A stretch of 64,000 nt of DNA, taken from DATEPR01 sp963780635. GTDB taxonomy: Bacteria > Actinomycetota > Actinomycetes > Mycobacteriales > Pseudonocardiaceae. The DNA lies in NCBI GenBank assembly GCA_963780635.1, contig CAWACW010000011.1:620001-684000 (forward strand), written 5' to 3'. Shown one piece after another: positions 53,813 to 60,648 of this stretch. Under the pieces are notes generated by a model, which searched no databases, was not told the origin of the DNA, and saw only the letters and a list, made by a program, of their open reading frames with translations. A program made the translations under genes and the position numbers. Numbering within the stretch: position 1 is the stretch's first letter; each line of letters begins with the position of its first letter.

Positions 53813-53928
53813 CCCTTGTCGTTCATGCGACGTTGACCAGTTGTAACCGGAAAGAAGGCAAGCGGCGTCCCGGCTCGCACCCGACGTGGGTGACCATGGG
53901 TGGACGCCGGGTATGCCGAGGAGGAACC

Positions 53929-54147
53929 GTGGCCCTCGATCTCGACCCACAGCTACTGGACATCCTGGCCTGCCCGTCGCCGCACCACGCGCCACTGCGG
54001 CCCGGTACGACCGACGACCCGGATGCCGACTTCCTGACGTGCACCTCGTGCGGCCGGTCGTTCCCGGTGCGGGACGGCATCCCGGTCCTGTTGCTGGACG
54101 AGGCCGTCGGCGGGCCTGCCGCCGACGACCCGGCGGCGGGCGGGTGA
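53929..54147 (+). CDS. Trm112-family small zinc-ribbon-like protein
   Basis: A 72-residue protein: LDPQLLDILACPSPHHAPLR, then TCTSCGRSFPVRDGIPVLLL. The second CxxC is intact; the first is reduced to a single Cys with nearby His residues, which could still bind zinc. Family members activate methyltransferases or act beside sugar-phosphate genes in actinobacteria. The GTG at 53929 follows GAGGAGG. Its stop overlaps the SIS gene (GTGA). Confidence 0.85.
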   Translation: MALDLDPQLLDILACPSPHHAPLRPGTTDDPDADFLTCTSCGRSFPVRDGIPVLLLDEAVGGPAADDPAAGG

Positions 54148-55234
54148 GTCCCGTGCTGGACGACTCCCTGCTCGACGACCCGGCCAGGCTGACCGCCGCG
54201 GACGGTGAGGCAGGCGGCTGCCTGCGGGCCGCCGCGTCGGCTGGTGCCCAGGTGCGGGCCACCGCGGAGGCCGCCGCCGACACGTCGATCCGCGACCTTG
54301 CCGGCAGCAGGCCCCGGGCCCTGGTGCTGATCGACCGGCCCGGCGTCGGCATCGCCGTGAACCGCCTGCTGGTCGCGCTGCTCGGGCCGGAGTGCCCGGT
54401 GCCGGTCGTGACCAGCGAGGCCGTGCCCGCCTGGGCGGGCGCGCTGGACGTCGTCATCGCGCACACCGCCGACCCGGGTGACCTGCTGCTGGCCGAGTCC
54501 GTGCATCGGGCGGGCCGCCGCGGGGCACACGTCGTGCTCACCGCCCCCGCGGACGGCCCGGTCGCCGCGGCCGCCGCCGGATCGGGCGTGCTGCTGCCCG
54601 AACGTGTGCCGGTGCCCGCCGGTTTCGCGTTCCCCAGGGCGTTGACCGCCGGTCTGGTCGTCCTGGAGACGCTGGGTCTGCTGCGCTCGGGCATCGAGAT
54701 GCTGGCCGACGAGCTGGACCGTGAGGCCGAGCAGGACGGCGCGGGCGCCGAGTCGTTCGTGAACCCGGCGAAGTCGCTCGCGCTGCGCCTGGCCGACCGC
54801 ACGCCGCTGGTGTGCGGGCTGGACCGCGTGGCCACGGCCGTCGGTGCGCACGCGGTCGACGTGCTGGCCGGATTCGCCGGCGTGGTGGCCGGCAGAGCCG
54901 ACTACGGCCAGGTGCGGACCCAGACGGTGCTGCACCGCGCCGCCGTGCGTGCCACCTCCGGCGACGACCTGTTCGCCGATCCGGACGAGGTGGGCGGCCT
55001 GCTGCGGGTGCTGCTGGTGGCCGTCGGCGCCGACCCGCAGTCCGAGGCCACACAGCATCGGCCATGCAGATGCTCTCCGGCGCGGACCTGCTCGCGCCTG
55101 GTGAGGAGACCAAGGGCGGCCCCGCCGTCCGGGCCGCGGTGCTCGCGCTCCGGTTCGAGCTGACCGCCGTCTACCTGGGCCTGGCGACCGGTGCGCTCGG
55201 TGGCCCGGGCAGGTACGCATCGCTCGCCGTCTAA
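54144..55234 (+). CDS. SIS-domain protein, phosphomannose-isomerase type, frameshifted
   Basis: A sugar-isomerase fold protein by position equal to Rv3256c. The frame from GTG 54144 reads LDDSLLDDPARLTAADGEAG, RALVLIDRPGVGIAVNRLLV, FAFPRALTAGLVVLETLGLL, TPLVCGLDRVATAVGAHA and DLFADPDEVGGLLRVLLVAV. Between about 55041 and 55068 the sequence moves to another frame and ends ALRFELTAVYLGLATGALGG, stop at 55234. Without correction it would end at 55163 with an unrelated tail. The join restores a full-length family member, so a one-base sequence error or recent mutation is likely. It is coupled to the Trm112 gene and precedes manA. Confidence 0.82.
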
Positions 55235-55273
55235 TCTGTCCCGAATCACCATGGGGTGTGGGGGACAAGGGGA

Positions 55274-56521
55274 GTGACCGGAACAGTGCACTTGCTGCGG
55301 AACAAGGTGCGGCCGTACGCGTGGGGGTCGCGCACGGTCATCGCGGAGCTGCAGGGTAGACACGCACCCGCGCCGCACCCGGAGGCCGAGCTGTGGATGG
55401 GGGCTCACCCCGACGACCCGTCGACCGTGCTGGACCCCGACGGTATCGAGCACTCGCTGCTGGACCTGGTGGACGGCGACCCGGCCGGCCAGCTCGGCGA
55501 GCGCTACGCGCGGCGCTGGGCGAACCGGCTGCCGTTCCTGCTCAAGGTGCTGGCCGCCGACGAGCCGATGAGCATGCAGGTGCACCCGTCGCTGGACCAG
55601 GCTCAGACCGGCCACGCCCGCGAGGAGGCGGCCAGGCTGCCCCGGTTGGCGTCACACCGCAACTACCCGGACCCGACGGCCAAGCCCGAGCTGGTCTGCG
55701 CGCTCACCGAGTTCCACATCCTGGCCGGATTCCGGGACGCGGATCGCACCCTGGACCTGCTGCACGATCTGACCGCGCCCGGCCTGGACCGTTACACCGA
55801 CCTGCTGGCCGCGCAGCCGGACTCCGACGGGTTGCGCGCGCTGTTCACCACGTGGATCACGCTGCCCTCCCGCGTGCTGGACAGCCTGCTGCCGGAGGTG
55901 CTGGACGCCTGCGTGATGCACGTCAAGGAGCACGGCCCGTTCGACCTGGAGTGCCGGACCGTCCTCGAACTGGGCGAGCGCTACCCCGGCGACGCCGGCG
56001 TGCTGGCCGCGCTGCTGCTCAATCGCCTCGTGCTCGGTCCCGGCGAGGCCGTCTACCTGGTACCCGGCCGGATGCACGCCTACCTGCGCGGCACCGCGGT
56101 GGAGATCCTGGCCAACTCGGACAACATCCTGCGCTGCGGCTTCACGCCCAAGCACGTCGACGTGCCCGAGCTGCTGCGGGTGGTCGACTTCGGCCACGGC
56201 GACCTGCCGATCCTGCGTGGCGAGCAGCTCGCCCCGCACGTGGTCGTGTACCCGACCGACGCGGCCGAGTTCGAGCTGTCCCGGCTGGACTGGCCTGCGG
56301 GGCGGTCCACGGCCGTCCCGCTGCGGCACGGCGGACCGCAGGTGCTGATCTGCACCGACGGGGCCGTGCTGCTCACCACGCCCAGCGGCTGCACGGTGCG
56401 GCTGGGCCGGGGCGACTCGGCGTGGGTGCCCGCGCACGACTGCACCGACGGCCCGGTGCTGATCCGGCCGGACGAGCCGAACCGGACGCAGGTCTTCCGG
56501 GCCACCGCCGGCAGTCTGTGA
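55274..56521 (+). CDS. manA: Mannose-6-phosphate isomerase, class I
   Basis: A 415-residue zinc-dependent cupin enzyme linking fructose-6- and mannose-6-phosphate. Motifs: RPYAWGSRTVIAELQGR, ELWMGAHPDDPS, FLLKVLAADEPMSMQVHPS (zinc-binding His and Gln), YPDPTAKPELVCALTEFHIL and YLVPGRMHAYLRGTAVEILA. I start at GTG 55274; GTG 55286 is possible. It directly supplies PmmA (52460-53812). The CDF transporter follows 12 bases later. Confidence 0.95.
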   Translation: MTGTVHLLRNKVRPYAWGSRTVIAELQGRHAPAPHPEAELWMGAHPDDPSTVLDPDGIEHSLLDLVDGDPAGQLGERYARRWANRLPFLLKVLAADEPMSMQVHPSLDQAQTGHAREEAARLPRLASHRNYPDPTAKPELVCALTEFHILAGFRDADRTLDLLHDLTAPGLDRYTDLLAAQPDSDGLRALFTTWITLPSRVLDSLLPEVLDACVMHVKEHGPFDLECRTVLELGERYPGDAGVLAALLLNRLVLGPGEAVYLVPGRMHAYLRGTAVEILANSDNILRCGFTPKHVDVPELLRVVDFGHGDLPILRGEQLAPHVVVYPTDAAEFELSRLDWPAGRSTAVPLRHGGPQVLICTDGAVLLTTPSGCTVRLGRGDSAWVPAHDCTDGPVLIRPDEPNRTQVFRATAGSL

Positions 56522-56533
56522 TCGAATAACGCC

Positions 56534-57448
56534 ATGGCCGAAGGTGGTGGGAGCAGGACGGTACTGGCTGCCCTGGCGGCGAACGCGGGCATCGCTATCG
56601 CCAAGTTCGTCGGGTTCCTGATCACCGGATCGTCCTCGCTGCTGGCCGAGTCCGTGCACTCGGTGGCCGACACCGCCAACCAGGGTCTGCTGCTGCTGGG
56701 CAGGCGGACCTCCCAGCGGCAGGCCACCCGGGAGCATCCGTTCGGCTTCGGCAGGGACCGGTACTTCTACGCGTTCGTCGTGGCGCTGCTGCTGTTCACG
56801 CTGGGCGCGGTGTTCGCGCTGTACGAGGGCATCCACAAGGTGCTCGCCCCGCATCCGCTGGACTCCCCGCTGGTCGCGGTCGTCATCCTGGTGCTCGCGA
56901 TGGTGCTGGAGGGCTTCAGCTTCCGCACCGCGATCGGCGAGTCGCGCGAGCACAAGGGCGAAGCGAGCTGGTGGCGGTTCATCCGGGATGCCAAGATCCC
57001 CGAGCTGCCCGTGGTGCTGGCCGAGGACTCCGGTGCGCTGATCGGCCTGGTGTTCGCGCTGCTGGGTGTGGTGCTGTCCGTGGTCACCGGCAACCCGGTG
57101 TGGGACGGCGTCGGCACCATCGCGATCGGCCTGCTGCTCGGCGCGATCGCGCTGGTGCTGATCGTGGAGACCAAGAGCCTGCTCATCGGCGAGGGCGCGG
57201 GTGAGGACATGCTCGGCGACATCGTCACCGAGCTGGCCCGCGACGACGTCGAGCGCGTGATCCACATCCGCACGCAGTACCTCAGCCCGGAGGAACTGCT
57301 GGTGGCGGCCAAGATCGCGTTCGTCCCCGAACTGTCGGTGCGGCAGGTGGCGCGGGCGATCGACGACGCCGAGGCCCGCGTGCGGGCCAAGGTGCCGCAG
57401 GTGACGCTGATCTATCTCGAACCGGATCTGGACCGTAACCCGGAGTGA
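56534..57448 (+). CDS. Cation diffusion facilitator (CDF) family transporter
   Basis: A 304-residue metal/proton antiporter with six membrane helices (about 10-32, 37-55, 78-100, 112-130, 160-185, 192-212) and a C-terminal cytoplasmic metal-sensing domain (about 225-300). The helix-2 metal site is SLLAESVHSVADTANQ (HxxxD) and helix 5 carries LAEDSGALIGLVF. The loop HPFGFGRDRYFYAF is typical of the Zn/Fe subgroup. It exports a divalent metal, probably zinc, iron or manganese. The ATG at 56534 is clear. Confidence 0.93.
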   Translation: MAEGGGSRTVLAALAANAGIAIAKFVGFLITGSSSLLAESVHSVADTANQGLLLLGRRTSQRQATREHPFGFGRDRYFYAFVVALLLFTLGAVFALYEGIHKVLAPHPLDSPLVAVVILVLAMVLEGFSFRTAIGESREHKGEASWWRFIRDAKIPELPVVLAEDSGALIGLVFALLGVVLSVVTGNPVWDGVGTIAIGLLLGAIALVLIVETKSLLIGEGAGEDMLGDIVTELARDDVERVIHIRTQYLSPEELLVAAKIAFVPELSVRQVARAIDDAEARVRAKVPQVTLIYLEPDLDRNPE

Positions 57449-57511
57449 CGGCCGGCCGCCGGCCGCGACCGCGTCCGTCGCCCGCGCCGGCGACCGGTAC
57501 CGTCCAGCCCC

Positions 57512-58516
57512 ATGACGACGCTTTTGGTGACCGGCGCCGCCGGGTTCATCGGTTCGCACTTCGTCCGGTACTGGGTGGCCGAACACCCGGACGACACCGT
57601 GGTCGCGCTGGACGCGCTGACCTACGCGGGCACCGAGACCAACCTGCAGCAGGTGCGGGACGCGATCACCTTCGTGCACGCGGACATCGGTGACCAGCCC
57701 ACGATCGAACAGACGCTGCGCACGAACGGCGTCGACGTGATCGTGAACTTCGCCGCCGAGTCGCACAACAGTCTCGCGGTGCTGGACCCCGGCCGGTTCT
57801 TCCGGACCAACGTGCTGGGTACGCAGACGCTGCTGGAGGCCGCGCGGCAGGTCGGCGTCGCGCGGTTCCACCACGTGTCCACCTGTGAGGTCTACGGCGA
57901 CCTGCCGCTGGACGCGGCGACGGCGTTCACCGAGCAGAGCCCGTACGCCCCGCGCACGCCGTACAACGCGAGCAAGGCAGGTGCCGACCACGCGGTGCGC
58001 GCCTACTACGAGACTTACCAGCTGCCTATCTCGATCACCAACTGCGCCAACAACTTCGGCTCGCACCAGTTCCCGGAGAAGGTGCTGCCGCTGTTCACCA
58101 CGCACGCGCTGGACGGCGTGCCGCTGCCGGTCTACAAGTCCAAGCACAACCGTCGGGAATGGATCCACGCGCTGGACCACGTGAAGGCCATCGAGGCCAT
58201 CCTGGACCGTGGTGTGGTCGGCGAGACCTATCACGTCGGCACCGGCGTCGAGGCCAGCGTCGAGCAGATCGCCGACCTCGTGCTGGACGAGCTGGGCCTG
58301 CCGCAGTCCCTCAAGCAGGAGGTCCCGGACCGCCCCGGCCACGACCGCCGCTACCTGCTGGACTCCAGCAAGATCCGGCGCGAGCTGGGCTGGGCGCCGA
58401 CCATCGAGTTCGACCAGGGCGTGCGCGACACGATCCGCTGGTACGCGGCCAATCGCGACTGGTGGGAGCCGCTGCGCGACCGCAGCCCGGTCGTCGAAGG
58501 CTCCTGGACCGGCTGA
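57512..58516 (+). CDS. dTDP-glucose 4,6-dehydratase-like enzyme (RmlB family)
   Basis: A 334-residue SDR: VTGAAGFIGSHFVRYW (NAD-binding), LDALTYAGTETNLQQV, AAESHNSLAVLDPGRFFRTN, HVSTCEVYGDLPLD and the YxxxK in TPYNASKAGADHAVRAY. Typical RmlB has STDEVYG, whose Asp is the catalytic acid; here it is Cys. The fold, cofactor and Glu/Tyr/Lys are kept, so it may be an RmlB with altered chemistry or a related NDP-sugar dehydratase. The ATG at 57512 is firm. It sits near manA and could supply sugars to the glycosyltransferases. Confidence 0.85.
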   Translation: MTTLLVTGAAGFIGSHFVRYWVAEHPDDTVVALDALTYAGTETNLQQVRDAITFVHADIGDQPTIEQTLRTNGVDVIVNFAAESHNSLAVLDPGRFFRTNVLGTQTLLEAARQVGVARFHHVSTCEVYGDLPLDAATAFTEQSPYAPRTPYNASKAGADHAVRAYYETYQLPISITNCANNFGSHQFPEKVLPLFTTHALDGVPLPVYKSKHNRREWIHALDHVKAIEAILDRGVVGETYHVGTGVEASVEQIADLVLDELGLPQSLKQEVPDRPGHDRRYLLDSSKIRRELGWAPTIEFDQGVRDTIRWYAANRDWWEPLRDRSPVVEGSWTG

Positions 58517-58539
58517 GCGATACACATTCGAGCGACTCC

Positions 58540-58573
58540 TGATGTGTATGGGTACGCGGTACCGTACACATCA
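58540..58573. promoter_or_regulatory. Inverted repeat upstream of vapBC, candidate operator
   Basis: Arms TGATGTGTA (58540-58548) and TACACATCA (58565-58573) are perfect complements, extended by GG/CC two positions further in, around an inner GTAC-rich core. A related TACACATTC half-site lies at about 58521. The element ends at the AGGAGG ribosome site of vapB, where VapBC autoregulatory operators lie. The inverted repeat is observed; binding is inferred. Confidence 0.7.
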
Positions 58574-58584
58574 GGAGGTGTTTC

Positions 58585-58803
58585 ATGCGCACGAACGTCG
58601 ACATCGATGACACGCTGATGGCGGACGCCATGACAGCGCTCGGCACCCACGGCAAGAAGGAGACCATCGAGGTCGCGTTGGCGAAGGCGATCCGCGACTG
58701 GAAGCTGCGCAAGGTCCGCGACCTGTGGGGCGCCGCGGAATGGGAGGGTGACCTCATGGAGTGGCGGCGCGACAAGGATGTGGACAAGGGCCCGGCCGCG
58801 TGA
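58585..58803 (+). CDS. vapB: Type II antitoxin, VapB family
   Basis: A 72-residue antitoxin: MRTNVDIDDTLMADAMTALG is the ribbon-helix-helix DNA-binding start, with KKETIEVALAKAIRDWKLR continuing it. The C-terminal acidic/Trp segment (WGAAEWEGDLMEWRRD) should wrap the toxin. The ATG follows AGGAGG. Its stop overlaps the vapC GTG (GTGA). It binds the toxin and, with it, the inverted repeat upstream. Confidence 0.92.
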   Translation: MRTNVDIDDTLMADAMTALGTHGKKETIEVALAKAIRDWKLRKVRDLWGAAEWEGDLMEWRRDKDVDKGPAA

Positions 58804-59201
58804 TCGCTGTCGACAGCAGCGTGTGGATCGACTATCTCGGTGCGCGGCCGACTCCGCAGACGTTGCTGCTCAAGGGTTATCTGACGCGCAATCCCAGTGA
58901 GATCGTCCTGGTGGACATCGTGCTCACCGAGGTGCTGCGGGGGCTGCGCGAGGAGGACGTGCGCCGGATCGAGACCGCCCTGCTGGAACTGGACGTCGTG
59001 CGGATGCAATGGGTTGCCGACTTCCGGGCGGCCGCGGGCTTGTACCGGGCCGCGCGCACGGCGGGCTTCACGATTCGAGGCACGGTCGACTGCCTTGTCG
59101 CCGCTGTGTGCATTCGTGAGGGCGTGACGCTGCTGCACCGCGACACCGACTTCGACCGGTTGGCGGACATCAGCGAGTTGTCCACGATTCGCGTGAGCTG
59201 A
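58800..59201 (+). CDS. vapC: Type II toxin VapC, PIN-domain ribonuclease
   Basis: A 133-residue PIN-domain nuclease. Acidic active-site residues are seen in VIAVDSSVWIDYLG (first Asp), VLTEVLRGLREEDV (Glu), GTVDCLVAAVCI (Asp) and LHRDTDFDRLADI (last Asp). VapC toxins cut tRNA or rRNA. The GTG at 58800 overlaps vapB. The MutL-like gene begins two bases after its stop, so it may be co-transcribed with it. Confidence 0.93.
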   Translation: MIAVDSSVWIDYLGARPTPQTLLLKGYLTRNPSEIVLVDIVLTEVLRGLREEDVRRIETALLELDVVRMQWVADFRAAAGLYRAARTAGFTIRGTVDCLVAAVCIREGVTLLHRDTDFDRLADISELSTIRVS

Positions 59202-59203
59202 CC

Positions 59204-60484
59204 GTGGCCGACTTTCTCTGCCTGGACGTCGGGTCGACATGGACCAAGGCCGCGCTGGTCTCGCCGGGCGGTGCCGTGCTGGCGACCGCCCAGCACCCGA
59301 CCACCCCGCCCGAGGTACTCGACGGGATCGCCGCTGTCACGGCCGAGGTCGGTGGTGCGGGCGCCGAGGTGCTGGCCTGCTCGTCGGCAGGGGGTGGGCT
59401 GCGGCTGGCCGTCGTCGGGCAGGAGCGGCTGATCAGCGCCGAGGCCGGCTACCGGGTCGCGCTGTCGGCGGGTGCCAAGGTGGTGCACGTGTCGTCCGGC
59501 GAGCTGGACGGCGCGGGTGTCCGAACCCTGCGCGCCGCACACCCGGACCTGGTGCTGCTGGTCGGCGGCACCGACGGCGGTGACACGCGGGTTCTGCTGC
59601 ACAACGCCCGCCGGCTGGCCGTGAACCGGATCGGCTGCCCGATCGTGCTGGCAGGCAACGCGGCCGTCCGCGAGGAAGCGCTGACGCTGCTGCTGGCCAC
59701 CCGGCGCACGGTCGTGGTCGCCGACAACGTGCTGCCCGACGTCGGCGAGATCGCCCCCGGGCCGGCCCGGGTGGCCATCCGGTCGGTGTTCCTCGAACAC
59801 GTGATCGGCGGCAAGGGCCTGTCCCGGGGGCCACGGTTCCGCGACCTGGTCAGGGCCGTCACGCCGGAGGCCGTGCTGACCGGCGTCGGCAGGCTCGCCG
59901 CGCTCCTGGACGAACCGGCGGTGCTCGTGGTCGACGTCGGCGGCGCGACCACCGACGTCTACTCGGCCGTCGCGGCGCCGGCCGAGCGCGAGGAGCACGC
60001 CGTGGCCCTGCCGCCGGACCGCCGCACTGTCGAGGGCGACATCGGGATGCGCTGGTCGGCACCGGGCGTGGTCGCCGAAGCGGTGGCCGAACGGCTCGTC
60101 GACGACTCGCCCGGACTCCGGGCCCAGGCCGCGTACCGGGCCGAGCACGTCGGCCACCTGGCCGACGACGGTGTCGACGCGCACCTGGCCGCGCTGGCCG
60201 CGATCCTCGCTGTCCGCAGGCACCTGAGGATGGTCGACGGCAGGCTCGGCCCGCACGGCGCGGGCCTGCTCGTGCTGTCCGGCGGCGTCTTCCGCCACAC
60301 CGAGCCCGGCCTGCTCGCCGAGGTCGAGCGCACCCTGCGGGCCGACCCGGTGCTCCGGCCGGTGCTCCGGCAGGCCGAGATCGTCGTGGACACGCACTAC
60401 GTCCTGGCCCCCGCAGGCCTGCTGGCGGCGGCAGGCCACCCGGACACGGCGGACGCGCTGCTAGCCGCAATGCCGCGTCGCTAA
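59204..60484 (+). CDS. MutL/GlmL-family ASKHA ATPase
   Basis: A 426-residue protein of the glutamate-mutase-L/MutL family (PF13941-type): FLCLDVGSTWTKAALVSPGG (phosphate-1 loop), LACSSAGGGLRLAVVGQERL, LVLLVGGTDGGDTRVLLHNA, VLVVDVGGATTDVYSAV (second phosphate loop) and VLSGGVFRHTEPGLL. Relatives sit next to B12-dependent mutases as possible reactivating chaperones, or stand alone. No mutase or B12 gene is in this window, so the role here is unknown. The GTG at 59204 is two bases after vapC. Confidence 0.85.
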   Translation: MADFLCLDVGSTWTKAALVSPGGAVLATAQHPTTPPEVLDGIAAVTAEVGGAGAEVLACSSAGGGLRLAVVGQERLISAEAGYRVALSAGAKVVHVSSGELDGAGVRTLRAAHPDLVLLVGGTDGGDTRVLLHNARRLAVNRIGCPIVLAGNAAVREEALTLLLATRRTVVVADNVLPDVGEIAPGPARVAIRSVFLEHVIGGKGLSRGPRFRDLVRAVTPEAVLTGVGRLAALLDEPAVLVVDVGGATTDVYSAVAAPAEREEHAVALPPDRRTVEGDIGMRWSAPGVVAEAVAERLVDDSPGLRAQAAYRAEHVGHLADDGVDAHLAALAAILAVRRHLRMVDGRLGPHGAGLLVLSGGVFRHTEPGLLAEVERTLRADPVLRPVLRQAEIVVDTHYVLAPAGLLAAAGHPDTADALLAAMPRR

Positions 60485-60568
60485 GGGCTGAGGTTCGTTG
60501 TCTCTCTGGTCAGAGACGCCCAGGCACGCTGTCGATGATCACTCTGGGTGTCGATTGCCGGACCAGTG

Positions 60569-60590
60569 ATCGACATCCAATGATGTCGAT
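60569..60590. terminator. Hairpin between convergent genes, possible bidirectional terminator
   Basis: ATCGACATC (60569-60577) and GATGTCGAT (60582-60590) form a perfect nine-pair stem with a four-base loop, CAAT. It lies between the MutL-like gene (stop 60484) and the convergent hydrolase gene (stop 60649). There is no U-tract, so termination is plausible but unproven. Confidence 0.4.
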
Positions 60591-60648
60591 GCGCTCGCCG
60601 AGGCCCCTTGACATCGCCACCGGATCCTTGACCACGTGGCATTGCTTG

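Noticed and set aside
53830..53920. Possible hairpin (CGGCGTCC ... GGACGCCG) before the Trm112 gene
   Set aside because: Only eight pairs with a loop of nearly 40 bases; too weak to call.
55652..58525. A 957-codon open frame on the minus strand opposite manA, the CDF transporter and the rmlB-like gene
   Set aside because: Long antisense frames are expected in high-GC DNA. Its product has no recognisable motif, while the opposite strand encodes three well-matched enzymes.
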